From Chaunax sp. Z400 (taxonomy: Eukaryota; Chordata; Actinopteri; Lophiiformes; Chaunacidae), in assembly GCA_037577475.1 (NCBI GenBank), contig CM075204.1, positions 7,628,855 to 7,692,854 on the forward strand: 64,000 nt of DNA, in the 5' to 3' direction. Under the pieces are notes generated by a model that ran no database searches, was not told where the DNA came from, and saw only the letters and a list, made by a program, of their open reading frames with translations. A program made the translations under genes and the position numbers. Positions 32,821 to 45,926 of this stretch are shown here, in pieces; the first letter of the stretch is position 1, and every line of letters begins with the position of its first letter.

Positions 32821-33132
32821 TAGACACATGGTGAATGTTCAGTGTGAAACCTCCTCCTCCTCTGGGCTCACAGCTAAACACATACATCGTGTTTCCTGAT
32901 TGAACTCTGTCTCTTCTGTTACTGGGGGTGTTGGAAAATGAACCGTGTTGAGGCAGCATTACAGTGTGTTGTGTTGTTTTTAAAAATCCCAGCTGCCACT
33001 GGTTAGCAGCTGGTTTTGTTAGCAGACAACGTGAGTCTGATGTTAGACGTGCAGAATAAACAGATGATCGCTAAAGACATGCCTCCTATCAGCTTTATTG
33101 AATGCGACGGTTTTCAAACTTATTTGTTGAGC

Positions 33133-33298
33133 CCTTAAACCTTATACGATATGTGAGTTGTGAAAATATCAGGCCTAATATAGGATTGGATTTCAGTGGC
33201 TTTATTGTTTCAGATTCCTATGAACCAAACATTTCCAGAGTTGTAAAGTCCAAAAGCCAAAATGTATTGAAAAAAGATTCAGAACATGTTTTTATGTA
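33133..33298 (+). repeat. Interspersed repeat, copy 2
   Basis: Same-orientation match to 18497-18662 over about 165 bp (CCTTATACGATATGTGAGTT to AGAACATGTTTTTATGT). Family unknown. Confidence 0.85.
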
Positions 33299-33359
33299 AA
33301 CAAATATTCTGCTTCTGTCCATATTTGTTGGTTTTTAGCCTTTAAAAACAACATTTTTA

Positions 33360-34256
33360 GCACACATACTTGGCCAATAAAGCTGATTCTGATTCAACAT
33401 GATCTATCTGTGAGAGATACAGCGGTGCCAGCGGAACCAACTCCAGATCAACGCAGTGAAAACCAAGGAACTGGTGGTTGATTTCCGCAGGCACACACAC
33501 TCCCCCCCGGACCCGGTGAACATTCAGGGAACAGACATTGAGATGGTGACATCTTATAAGTACCTGGGTGTTCACCTGAACAATAAACTGGACTGGACAG
33601 ACAATACCACTGCACCTTTCAGGAAAGGCCAGAGCAGACTCTATCTGCTCAGGAGACTGAGGTCCTTTGGAGTGCAGGGAGCACTCCGTAAGACATCTTA
33701 TGACACCATGGTGGCATCAGCCATTTTTTATGGTGTGGTCTGCTGGGGCAGCGGCATCTCAGTGTCGGACAGGAAAAGACTCGACAAGCTGATAAGGAAG
33801 GCCAGCTCTGTCCTGGGATGCCCCCTGGACCCAGTGGAGGTGGTGGGAGGAAGGAGGATGACAACTAAGCTGTCATCCATAATGGACAATCACTCCGACC
33901 CGATGCGGGACCAAGTAACAGCACTGGAGAGCTCCTTCAGCGACAGGTTGCTTCACCCAAAGTGTGTGAAGGAGCGCTTTCACAGGTCTTTCCTTCCTGC
34001 AGCTGTTAGACTGTACAATCAGCACTGCTCCCAGTAGACCTAACTAATTGTAGTACTTGTGTTGAAATACTGAGACACTTTTTGTAATAGTATTTGTGAA
34101 ATATTTTTGAGACACTTTACCCCCCTCCTTTATTGTATTGTATTTTAAAAAAATATTATTTCCCCCCCTCCTGTGTTTTTTGTACACTGTGCTGCTGCAA
34201 TAATGTAAATTTCCCCACTGTGGGACTAATAAAGGGATATCTTATCTTATCTTATA
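33360..34256 (+). mobile_element. LINE (L2-like) 3' end with (ATCTT)n tail
   Basis: An open frame 33456-34037, extended upstream in frame to about 33425, encodes the end of a reverse transcriptase ORF: TKELVVDFRR, SYKYLGVHLNNKLDW, LYLLRRLRSFG, FYGVVCWGSG, LDKLIRKASSVLGCPLD and a final FLPAAVRLYNQHCSQ. The 3' UTR ends AATAAAGGGATATCTTATCT, the simple tail of this fish LINE group. It is 5' truncated, as usual for LINEs. The first 35 bases (TTGGCCAATAAAGCTGATTC) look like the 3' tail of a different LINE copy. Confidence 0.85.
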
Positions 34257-35984
34257 CACGTGTTACGGCGAACACATAAAACACAAAAACAAGAGAACAA
34301 GGAAGAGAAAGAACTAAAACATCAAAGATGAAGACAGGATGTAACAGGAATCAGAGCAGTTCTATTAAGTCTAGATATAAGTTCATTCAAATTAGTTCTG
34401 CAAAGACTGCATTACTCCAAAAGTAAACTTAGCTAAATGTCTGAATCAGTGTCTCCATGTGTGACAGATGTGGCCGTACCTAAGGTTGACTTTAACACTT
34501 ATTCTGACTCCGTCCAGCACGAGACAATTTCTGGTGTGGCATCTTTATTTGGTTTTCTAAGCAAATAAAATAAACATTCAACCAAACTGCAATTTGGTAA
34601 GATTAGGCTCCACTAACAGGACAACGTCCCTCCCATTAAATTGGGCTGTCAAAAGCAGCTAAAAAAAAAATAATATGACTGAACAGGAAGTCTCCATCCT
34701 CCCCATGTTACAAAAAGTGACTCAATGAGATGTTTCTCTTGCTAGATTGGATCAGGTTTGATCTATAAATGGAATTCACAAACTATGCTCAGATGTATGG
34801 AAGCCGTTTTTGCATTACTTGATGAGACCTGCTGCTCTGTTGTATCTATTCTATTACTGTGTGTAAACCCTGCCTTACCCTGTACTGACTGACGATCCTC
34901 CATCCATGTGTCTGTTTTTTTCTCTTTCTTTCATCACCTTGACTTTTTCCCAATGGAAGAGACAATGTCCCAGTTTGCAGATACTGTTGTAGACTGGCTT
35001 TTTAGGACTATTCTTTGGAGCTCTACAAATCCTCACTTCTTCTTTTTGTTACTTTACTCTATGTTTGATGCTTCATGGCTGTTGTGTGTAATTGTTTACT
35101 GTGTTAGCAGTTCAAATAAAATATTCAAAAATAATAATGTTGCTTTTGTTGTTTGTAAAAATTAATTAAAAAGTATTTATAATATTGATTCATGTCATGA
35201 TTCAAGTTCAACTTCATTTTTGATCCTCAGAGCCTTTAGATGACTTGGCTCCTATTTATATCACAGATCTACTACTTTTGTGTCGGGACGACTGCAGCGT
35301 GATCACGTAGGTGTGTGCATGCATATCATATTATTGTCAAGAGTCATTGGAGTTTGGTGCTACAACAGATGCCAACCTTCCATATTGCTAGTCGGCACCT
35401 GGGCCTTGTTAAGATGGTGACATGGTTAAAGTATGGTTACATTAGCTTTCTGAACAATTCAACTTTTAAATTCAGGCCAGACACACATTTCTTGTTTCCA
35501 ATGTATATTTTGAGCAGAGACATAAGAACCTGTAAATATTGCATTAAGGCTTTACTCTGTTATTGGTCAGTACTGACAGACTGACTTCCAGGTCATCTTT
35601 TCTTACACCTCCATATGTATACGTTGCAGATTAGGTAAAATCACTTGCTGCAAGCTAACAAAACACAGAAGGTACCCCTGAATTGAAAGACTGAGAATGA
35701 CAGGATTCATCATTATGTTTTTATCTTGTTTTTATTTACATTATGTACACAATTATATAATTCAATTCAACTTATCTAAATAGCACCAAATCACAAATAA
35801 ACTTATATAAAAAAAGAGCAGGTCTAGACAACCTCATTATTCTAAAAAGATCCAACAACTCCACCATGAGCAAGCACTTGGCAACTGTGGCGGCGAAAAA
35901 CTACCTTTTTTTACAAAGGTAGAAACATCGAGCAGATCCGAGACTCATGGTGGACGGCCCTCTGCTTTGACCGGTTGGGGTGAG
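34257..35984. other. Intergenic, no gene seen
   Basis: AT-rich DNA without recognisable exons. A fragment at 35287-35325 (GACTGCAGCGTGATCACGTA) echoes the inner part of the dispersed element at 14085-14842. Confidence 0.4.
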
Positions 35985-36048
35985 AGACAGAGAGAGAGAG
36001 AGAGGCAGAGGGAGAGGGGGAGAGAGAGAGAGGCAGAGGGAGAGAAGG
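35985..36048. repeat. (AG)n-rich microsatellite
   Basis: Imperfect AGAGAG/GGAGAG tract in or just beyond the 3' UTR of the poly(A) polymerase gene. Confidence 0.9.
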
Positions 36049-36136
36049 AGAACATTTATACATTTATATACAATACCAAAGGATATCTGGATGGAGGTCG
36101 TCCTCTCGGCTTCATCACTCAGGACCACGGCATCAT

Positions 36137-39100
36137 TTATGTCTGTTGAAAAAGAGAGAAGAAAAACAGGGTTGTAAACCTTACAGGTTCATGGAGAAGC
36201 ATGTGACATCTTTTGGGTAGGAATGGTAGGAAAGAAGACGTGTGTGCAGCTAGAGAGAACTTAGAGGATTCTATTCTTTATTCTGTGCTGTACCTGACGA
36301 CATAGACGGAGTTTAATGCCCCGTTTCACAATAGCGACGGTCTTGATGTTGCAGGAGGGCGAATCTGACAGCTCAACCGTGGGCATATTCTGAAAGGGAA
36401 GGAAGAGACGGTGAGGTCAGTCCCAGAAGAGGAAGATAGTAACATCAGTTTAACAGTGTATGTTAACTTAATAGAACACCTTTGAAGATAGTTTAGCATA
36501 CCAGCTCAAGTTTCTGTTTCTGTCCTGGTGTCTCATGCCCAGTAGCACCAGGTCTCCCAGTGCTTTTTGAGCTCACAGTGGGAGACGGGATCTGGTTGAG
36601 AGAGACACCTGCGGAGGACTCTTCAGATGAGGTGTCTTCAGTCTCCTGAACTGGTTCCTCACTGATTTTCAGCTTCTTCGGTGAAGGTGAAGCTGAATCA
36701 GGAGGAAGACGCCTCTTTGCTGTCTGTGGACTCCTGGGCGCTGTGACGTGTCGTCTGGCAGTGGATGATTGACCACTTGAGCCCTCTGTCACTGTCACCG
36801 GTTTCTGTTCAGAACAAAGAAAACCTTATTTTATTCTTTTATTTCATTATGTAACAACTTAAGCAAGAGCTTGTTGGTGCAGTTTATTTTTATGTACATC
36901 TTACAACAATTATTAGCTAAGTTAACAAAGTAGGAGATTTAATATTCATTTACTTTCTTGCCTAGGATTAGACGATTGATACCACTCTCATGTGTTTGTG
37001 ATAAATATGAAGCTACTGCTAACAGACCGTTATTTTAGCTTAGCACAAAGACTGAAAGCAAGTGAAGCTGCCAGCAGGAATGGTCCGAGGGTAATCCATA
37101 CAAAAGTCTATAATCTGTACAAAAACACAAGTGTAAAAATGTCTTGTTTGGGTTTTACCTAGATTATATACCAGACTATCTCTTGGTCAGCCACAGAAAC
37201 TTTCAGTTTTTTTGTCAAAATTGTGAATTTCTCAGGCATTCAGTGGAGACTCCAGGAAGTAACTGCACCCAACCAGGAAATAGTCCGGCACATAACCCTC
37301 AGTAAAACTACAACGTGTCACTTTCACACTTCAATTTGTATACAGATTAAATAAAGTCATATATTAGGAGATAAGCTAAGCTAACTACACAGACGTGAGA
37401 CATGAATCAATCTTCTAATTCTAGGGTATTAAGTTATGAAATGTATTCCCAAAATATGAAACACTTCCTTCCTAATATGACAGCACTAACATTTAAGACT
37501 TTAGATTCACAGAAACTATTCAAACTAATACATTTTCTCATCAACAGAACATTGAATGGTTTGGCGTACCGTGTCAGCTTCTGGTCTTGTAGCTGGGCTC
37601 TCGTGGTCAGACGAGTCTTTTCCCTTCATGGCAGGTTGACCTGGGCTGACAGCTGCTCTCTCACTCAGTGGGGCTGGTTGGCTCACTGTGGGCTCTGCTG
37701 CAACGGTGAAAACACTTTTGTATTCACCGTCGGCTACCTCCCAGCTCAGGTTTGCCATCTTTGTGAGGCATATGGCTGAGACGGTCATTCCCTCTTCATA
37801 GACCCCGCAGCTGTCTGCCAGACTGTAGACTGCAACAACACAAAGTAAAAGTATGATTTATAAAGTCACACAGCATTGTTTTATTTGATCCGAGTCTAAG
37901 AAAGTAAAAAACAAACATACCCTTGTTGGTGAAGGCCTGGAGGATGGTGGTCAGGTCTACATTGATATGTTTATGGGCCTGCATATCAAACAGCAGCCCA
38001 ATCTGCCACACTGTGCTCAATCCCTCGCTGAAACAGAAATACAGGCCAATGAGGTGACAAGTAAAACACATTTAATCACCAAAACAACAAGACCGCTTTT
38101 AATACTCTTTACTGCAAAGTTACTGACAGTTAATATGTAGCATCAGAACAAAACACAGTAACCACTTAACAGAAAAAGCTTAGAAATGAACAGTTTTCTC
38201 TGGAGGGAACTCCCTGCCAAAATTCAAACACACAAATTAAATGGTGAGTCCTTACTGGTCAGATGGTGCAGTGGAGGACTCTAGGTTCACATGGGCCTGG
38301 GTGATGTTCATGTGTCTTTCCAGATCCCCCACCAGCAGTCTGATCTTAGACTCCACCATGCTGACCCTGACAAAGTGAACAAAATACAGCTGTCAGAAAG
38401 AGGAAAACAGTATAGTAGGTGGAAATCAGATACTAAACTCCCTCAAAGAGGACCACAGGCATCGGTTCCAGTATTCCTGAGACTTCTCATTTTCTTTACT
38501 CTGTGTACTCACCATTCAAGATGCTGCCTCTCTGAAGCCGACGATGCTCTCAGCAGAATGTAATGCCTAGACACAAGAAGACAGAACAGCTTTGTATACA
38601 GGCTGGAATCTAACTGCAGGAATCAGGAATCCTGTTTTAACATCAGTCATAGTTGTAGGAATTTCTGATCAATATTTAAAGCAGGTCAAGCTACAGCACA
38701 AGAACATTACTCAACAAAGATGGATACTAGTCTTCATCATATTATGAACTTTAAACATGACCAATCTGTTATATAAGACAACACCTGTATACATCGCATA
38801 TAAAGATTGATTAAATAATTGAAGTATTTAGTGGCAGCTGTATGTTCAAAATATCAAAATGATCAACAATTACATAGAAACTAGTGAAGAAGCTGTTTGA
38901 GCCGACTCAGGCGTGACCGACCCATCACTAATAGAAACTGGGTGAAATGATCATATTTCACAAAGTGCTGTGCATGTTAGTGTATTCTGTGTGAGACAAT
39001 CCACATTTTCATCTTTGTCCACCTGAACACTTACTTGTACTTTTTGAAAAAGTCTGGCTGGTCAAAGAGTTTGGACCACTCCGCTTGGTTCTCCTCAATC

Positions 39101-42100
39101 TCCTGAGCGATGGCATGGCCTGTGAACGAGGACAGGAAAGCTTGTTAAAGTCTGAGACAAACAGAGACCAGCTTTGTTTCCAAACTAGAATCCATCTATC
39201 TGTTATTGGCCCACTATGCAGGCAGCACTGTGAGCATTTGGTGGATATCATCTGAGTGAATACGTACCCCGACTGATCTCCTCCACGATGATGTGGAATG
39301 TGGAGAGAGACACGTTCACACTGGTGTTCTGCTGTGGATACGCTGGGGTGATTATGGGCATGAGGTGGCGCCAGTCAGCTCGACTCAACTGGAAATTCAC
39401 AAGAAGACAACATTTTCAGCTTCCCTGTGCTTCGGATCTAATGTGAAGCTGACACGATTTTATATTTGTAGCCTCAAATCCTGATGCCTTACCGCTGGAT
39501 TCCAGAAGGGGAGGTTGAAGCCAAGGTCCTCTACTCTCTGCAGACCAACTGGGATCGGCCAGTCCCTGACACAAAACACAAGATTTTCACATCAGCTGAT
39601 CCTCATTTAACACTTTTACAAAGCCTTCACATGCAGCTACATTCTCAGAGAGGAAGATAAGAAATCAGGACTCGATACACAATGTGCATTACATGTAAAT
39701 GCATCCTGTTAAATAAAATTACAGTCTGTACATAGAGAGCAAAGCCCGAATGGGCAGACTTTTAATGGAAACAAGGCATTAACTAGACTGAGATCAATTA
39801 ATGTGACTCTGACTATGGTGGATCTCAGAGTCAGGTGACTTTTATTAAAACTAATCCAATATCAACTCACCACATGGCGTAGACCTTGAAGAACTTGATG
39901 ACCAGGGTCGATGCTGTGGCGTTCGGGTACACCTGGCAGATTCTGGCCACCAGTATAGCCCATGACACTCCGCCCAAGAATCCCAGCATGTTGGAGTAAA
40001 TGTTGCGTCCTGGAGAGGAAGAAGAGGAGGAGAAAAACCATTCAGATCTCTAGTTCACAATGTGACCTAACAGTAACAGTGACATGCAGACCTGTTTTTA
40101 CTGAAGGTCACAGGGCAGTCAGACATTTTCTGTGTACTATCAGTTAATGAAGGGACAGGTTCAAAATATTCATACAGCAGTTTCTTGAGTGACTGGTAAG
40201 CTTAACTAGTTGTGTGTGTTCCACTTACGTTTGGCCCACAGCTTGATGGCTCTCAAGGCCAGCCTAAAGGTGTCAGCATTGGGAACAAGCTGGAGGATCT
40301 CTGCTGTCACTCTGTAGCCTAAGAAACAGAAGCAGACAAAGATGAATACAGAAAGTCACAATGAAAAGATACACAAAATGGTCATACATCACAAAAACAT
40401 TCCTGACGAGTACAGCTGTCAAATACTAATACTGCAGTTGTGTTCTTTAATCTGATGCTTACCATTAAGACTCCTGGCAGACTGTTTGTCGATGTCCTTC
40501 AGTAGCTGACTGTTGAGGACATTCATACGGTCTGGGATGCTCCTGTATTCCAGCTTGGCATAGATTACGTCCATCTAGAAAGTAACGGGAGCACAGAAAC
40601 CATCATTAAGACGCATGCAGCACAAACTTTAATGCAGCATTCTGCAGACAGGAGAGTTGTTACTGGTTTCTCTAGTCATCTTACCTCAATCCCATCGAAG
40701 CTCATCTTAATAACTGGGACGAACGCCTCTTTGATGGCCTAAAGACACAAACATAGTCAGTCATGTGCACCAGAGAGATAAATGTCCTTTAACTAGTATG
40801 AAGAACATAGTGTGATTTATAATGAAGCACTTATATGGCTCACCCGTATGTCGGTCACCTCCTTCTGGGCTTGAAGCTTTTGAAAGAAGGAGGTGAAGAA
40901 CTCCTCCCTCTCCAAAAATCCTGGTCCCACACAGACGACATCAATATCAGCACCTGTCAGAGAAGCACAGATTCACATGAGAGGAACGTCTCCATCATTA
41001 TCTGAACCACTATCTTCACCATGAACACTCAGAGGAGGGAACCACCACTCAAAGAACCTCTGCTGTGTGTCTCCAATAAAAGGCTAGTAAATTTATCACA
41101 CATCACCTTCACATAAACTGAACAAAGTCTGATCACATATTATGAACCACATTAGTTTAAGTCATGAGCCACAGAGATATAAGCTGCAGTCCTGACACTT
41201 ACAGTCAAGGATAGAAAAACTGACCTTTTGAGTCGACGCCCAGAAGATAGGATCCAAATGGCAGAACCTTTCCTCCAACCTTGTCCGTCACTGTCTCAGG
41301 TACATTCTAAATTTAAAAAGGAAAGGAATAAAATGCATTATCTTTATAATAATATGTTTTCAGTGCCATCTTTGGAGTTACTTTTGACACAACAACATAT
41401 ATAAAAAGGATGTCTTACCATTGAGATACACATCTCCTTCAGCCACTCCTTAAACAGTGACTCCAGCTTCTCGATAACCTTCTTCCTGCAAAGACGACAC
41501 AAAGAGCATCCAAGACACTGAGTCAGAAATAAAATCAAACTTTTTTCCAAGCTCTATTAATGACAATCAGAGCTGTAATGATAAGTCAACTAATGGATTA
41601 GCCACCTTTTATTTATTTTTTTTTTTATTTTTTTTTTTTTAACTTTTTATTTTACAGTTTCAACATACAAACAAACAAAATAAACTAAAAAGATGAGGGC
41701 ACATCAGCTCATAGATTTTGATACACATTTTAAGTCTTTAATTGTCCAAAGCATGTTCTATGCCGGTAGCGTCCTCTAGTCCTTGGAGAAAGGCAGTCCA
41801 TTTCCCCCATTTTGTGGGAAAGATAAGATAAAGTCATCTTTTCCATTGTATAAACGTCTTTAACTATGTCCATCCAGTGTTTAAGGTTTGAAGTTTCAGG
41901 TTTGTACCAGTTCTTAGTGATTGTTTTTTTATAGGTTATTAGCAATATTTTACTAATGTACCAGTCTTCTTTTTTAATCACATTATCTTTAAAATCACAG
42001 AAATATAAAACTTTAACAGTATTAGGGATCTCATATCCCAGTATCTTACTTAGTGTTACACGTATTTTCCCCCAAAATATTTTTACTTTTGGGCATAACC

Positions 42101-43609
42101 AAAAGATATGGGAGTGGTTGGCATCCAAGTTTCCACACTGCCTCCAACACTGCTCTAGTGATTTGGATTGTTTGCTTTTAATATTTGGTGTAATGAAGAA
42201 ACGAATCAAATTTTTCCAACCGAATTCTCTCCACCTCTTTGAGCTTGTGGATGAGTGCTGTGTATTCCACATTGAACGCCAATCCTCCTGGGATATTACT
42301 ATGTTGAGTTCTTTCTCCCATTTTGCTTTAATATATCCTGTTATTTCCATTCTGTTTTTTAAAGCTCTGATATATTTTAGAAATGATTTTCTTGTTTTCC
42401 TTTTTATAAGCTTCCGTCAAGATGTCAATTACCGCATTGCCTTCTCTAGATATTGCTGGTTTGATTTTTTTGTCAAAATAATCCCTTAATTGTAGGTATC
42501 TGAAAAAATCTGTTTTCCAATCCATATTCCTTTTGTAGTTCTCCAAAACTTTTTAAATTCCCCCCATGACTCAAAGTACACACTGCTGTAATACCTTTAT
42601 CCCACCACTGTTTGAATCCAACATCACTGTTTCCTGGTTTGAATTTGGGGTCAAGGGCAGGCCAAAGTAAAATTTTGATGTCTCCCTCCAAGTTATATTC
42701 TTTTACAATCTTACCCCATATATTCAGTACCTGTTTGATAATTTCATTATTGCTTTCTTGGTGCATTATATTCCTCATGTCTCCTAATGTTGCTTGGATT
42801 TGGGTAGTGTCTAAATTGGTTTCTATATCTTTCCATCTTGCTTGATATAGGGGGCAGCATGTACAGACTAAAAACCTCATCTGGGCTGCATAGATTAGCC
42901 ATCTTTTAATCACCAACAATTCTAATAAACCATTAAAAAAATGTACTCAGCATGTCAAATTGAATATGTAATAGTTTCTTTGGTGCTCTCTGGCCCTAAA
43001 CTGAACATCTTTAGGTGTGAACAAAACAATACACTTGAAGACGTCCTCTTAGGCTTTGGGAAAAACGTGATCAACACTTTTCACCATTTTCTGAACCACT
43101 AATAGAGAAAATCAACCATAAGTAATTGTTGGTTGCAGCCCTTAAGACAAAGTGAAAATAATGAAGTTTAAAAAGGTGTATCTTACCTGTGTCTAACCTC
43201 GGTGTCGCTCTCGAACACACCGTAGTCCGTCAGACTCTCCATCAGCTGTCTGGTCCGGGTCAGCTCCGCCTCCGCGGGCAGATCCTCGCTGATCGGAGGG
43301 GAGAGACCGTAACAAGTGGGGAAGAGTGGGACAGATGGAGCCTCGCTCTTAATTGAACTGAAAAGTAACATTTGTTTGTTAGTGCGTGAGTCGTGAGACA
43401 GTCATGATAAAACAAGCATGAAATACACGCACATCAGTATGAAAACACCTTAGCCGGGAGAAGGTGTGAATATAGGGTGACTGTAGGCCCCATTATGCTA
43501 AAAGGGACATTAATTTTGTCGACTAACTCCAATCAAAATGTACAAACCTACGTATCAAAACCCGTCAAAACACGAACAAAAAACAAGAAAAATATACTTA
43601 CGTAGACAT
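36137..43609 (-). CDS. Canonical nuclear poly(A) polymerase, divergent PAPOLA/PAPOLG-family paralogue
   Basis: Adds poly(A) tails to pre-mRNA 3' ends in the nucleus with CPSF. Nineteen coding exons with agreeing phases: 43602-43609, 43187-43357, 41419-41485, 41225-41306, 40844-40953, 40685-40738, 40463-40574, 40229-40318, 39871-40009, 39493-39565, 39268-39388, 39035-39119, 38513-38566, 38256-38366, 37921-38027, 37570-37829, 36502-36804, 36294-36389, 36137-36142. They total 2049 bp, or 682 residues (human PAPOLA about 745). N-terminus MSTSIKSEAP, then YGLSPPISED. Catalytic site intact: FGS (99-101), DID (112-114), and the third Asp166 in FDGIEMD. The central domain (LGFLGGVSWAILVARICQVY, HLMPIITPAYPQQNTS) and RNA-binding domain (KYKHYILLRASSA) are clear. 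The Ser/Thr-rich tail has a basic nuclear signal (AKRR...SPKKLK) and ends IVKRGIKLRLCRQT. The first coding exon has only 8 bases and the last only 6. The N-terminal half is more diverged than PAPOLA usually is. Confidence 0.9.
41618..42955 (-). mobile_element. L1-type LINE, 3' part of ORF2, inside a poly(A) polymerase intron
   Basis: Minus-strand fragments read the C-terminal half of an L1-clade ORF2: WDKGITAVCTLSHGG, then LQLRDYFDKKI, then a cysteine/histidine segment with CWRQCGNLDANHSHIFWLCP and KILLITYKKTITKNW. A poly(A) tail appears as the T run at 41618-41640. Several frameshifts break the frame. It lies in the first long intron of the poly(A) polymerase gene, in the same orientation. 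Confidence 0.85.
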
Positions 43610-43794
43610 GGTAATGATAATTGTCTTTGTTGGTCGTTGGAAATCTGTGAAATTGCTGTAAAAAATTCCTCTATCGTTGATAAATTTCCCGTGAAACTCT
43701 CAGCAATCGATCAACGTGGAAACTGGCTCAAACAGGTTGTAAACGATATGAAAGTAGCTGTTCAGATATCGCGAGAGAAATAAGCAGCGAGAGG
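43610..43794. promoter_or_regulatory. 5' flank of the poly(A) polymerase gene
   Basis: Immediately upstream of the minus-strand ATG (43609). It contains CpG-bearing words (TCGCGAGA at about 43768, CGATCAACGTGG). The TCGCGAGA octamer is a palindromic promoter motif of many vertebrate housekeeping genes; its presence 160 bp from the start codon fits a promoter role. Confidence 0.5.
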
Positions 43795-43938
43795 CCTGTT
43801 GTATTTTAGCAATTTAGCCTGTTGTATTTTAGCAATTTAGCCTGTTGTATTTTAGCAATTTAGCCTGTTGTATTTTAGCAATTTAGCTTGTTGTATTTTA
43901 GCAATTTAGCCTGTTGTATTTTAGCAATTTTAGCAAAT
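43795..43938. repeat. 23-bp tandem repeat, about six copies
   Basis: Unit CTGTTGTATTTTAGCAATTTAGC repeated with one substitution (cctg to cttg in one copy). It lies about 200 bp upstream of the poly(A) polymerase start. Confidence 0.95.
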
Positions 43939-43971
43939 TATCCAGGCTTATTCCAATTTAGTTTGACTTAT

Positions 43972-44290
43972 TACCTCCGCCAAGGGAGGAGGTTGTGGTT
44001 TTTCCGGCGTTTGTTGGTTTGTACGGATCCCCGCTGGTGACATTGGGGGGGAAACGCTCGTGGCCACGCGTTAGTATGTTGTGGCCAGAACATATTAGAC
44101 TTATTGTCATCTCCATGCAGTCACTGTTCATTGTTGCTTTAGCCACTTTGCTGGGTTCTTGCAGACTTGTTACTTTATTTAACACCTGCACGATGTGATC
44201 AAACTGTATATTTGCTGCGCTACACCTGCTCCGTTCGCAGCCCAACATGCGGGACGCGCCCTCACTCTGCGTCTCCATTCATGTGACTCT
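43972..44290 (+). mobile_element. Dispersed element with CCTCCGCC end, partial
   Basis: Begins TTACCTCCGCCAAGGGAGGA and GGTTGTGGTTTTTCCGGCGT, the left end of the family at 14085-14842. The inner part diverges, and no right end is seen nearby. Confidence 0.5.
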
Positions 44291-45926
44291 CGCTGTCTCT
44301 CCCATCCACACACACCTAAGCTACGACAAGCACACCGGCTGATAATTACACACTAATTTCAATCTGCACAGTAACAAAATTAAAACACTGGAGTGGTGAT
44401 AAAATGCAACAGCACCTATTACACGGGATATTATTTAAATTTAGCTGTAACATGTCGATACGCAGTTTGTTATCTAGTGCACTATATTTATATAGTTCAC
44501 TTGATAGCAAGATAGAGTCAGCAGCATGATAGATACTTCCTGAAAGTTGTGAGGATTTCTTTTATTATCTCTTTAAAACATGTTTGTTTACTACAATTTG
44601 AGATCGTGTTTGAATAAAGTGGCAGAATGTGAAATAAAACTGGTGTAAATGCTAATCACCACCTCAAATAAAGAATAAAATATTTTATGATTTGGACCAG
44701 ATAGATAGATTGATAGACAGATAGATAGATAGATGGTATACATGAATATGTACACATTCACACACACATACACACACATGCCATACATAGAGATACAACA
44801 CATGCAATATCAGTTTATAGACACACACATAAAGAATATACACTCCATCCACTGGTGTGGAGAAATCTTTGCTTATTTTAAAGATAAATGCATCAATCTA
44901 TAGAAATATTAAGAGGCTAGATCATAAATAATATTAACATAAATAAGAAATTAAAGAAACATATGAAATGTATAAATTAATTAAATATAACAGTGAGTTT
45001 TGGCTCTATTGCCTGGTAATTAATGGCTATACTGCAGGCCTATAGGATACAGTCAATAGTCAGTGTCAATGTATTGTTGCTCATCTTGCATTTGTGCAAA
45101 GTTGTAACTAAACCTTGACTGAGAGACTAGATGGTCACCACACCTGTAAAAGTATGGATTTCATATGGTTTATTATTATGTATTGATGAGAGGATTAGGG
45201 GTCCAGGGGAAGGATGAGGGATGCAGGAACATTACACTGTATATGTTTACATTTGTGTTTGGAAATAGTCCCAAAAGTTGCATAAATCTGTCGACTATCT
45301 ATTGACAAGTAGTCACATTTCAATATATTGAGTGTGGAAATTTTAGCATTAGTCTATAGAAGGTATATACAGGTATGTGCACCATCTAAAACACACAGAC
45401 ACCACAGGAACGCTCTTAAAATGTTTTCTTTTGTTCTTAAATGACAGAGTGTGCATGTGTGTGGTTTGGAGTTTTGTGTGTGGAGACGTGCAGCGCGTCA
45501 CATACTGTAGGTGCGTGTGGTTTGGAGTTTTGTCAGTGTTTTCTCAGAGCTGGTCCAATGCATAGACAAATTAACTAGTTGCCTCTATGGCCACCAGGGG
45601 GCCCCAAGACCACTTGAAATGTACCTGGAGATGGAATGTTGAGGTAGTTTTTAAGATTAAGTAAATGTAAAAATTAAAGTACCCTGTTTTGTTTTCTGAA
45701 CCTTTTGCATATAGTTTTAAAAAAGTAAGGATTCAACTTCATAATTTATTTTTGAAACACTGTTATCTTGTTACAGGTTCCTCTAATTTAATTGATGTAC
45801 AGTTGTTGTTTTTTACAGTTTCATTTGTTTTTCATACACGAAAATACTAATTTATGTTAAGTTATTTGACTTTATTTTTAGTTCACAGTTTTCTGCACTT
45901 TTGAGGGTTATAATATTTTATAACCA
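44291..45926. other. Intergenic, simple repeats only
   Basis: Contains a short GATA tract (44700-44735), CA-rich words (44755-44830) and a fragment GTGCAGCGCGTCACATACTG (45488-45507) related to the inner part of the dispersed element. No gene supported. Confidence 0.45.
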
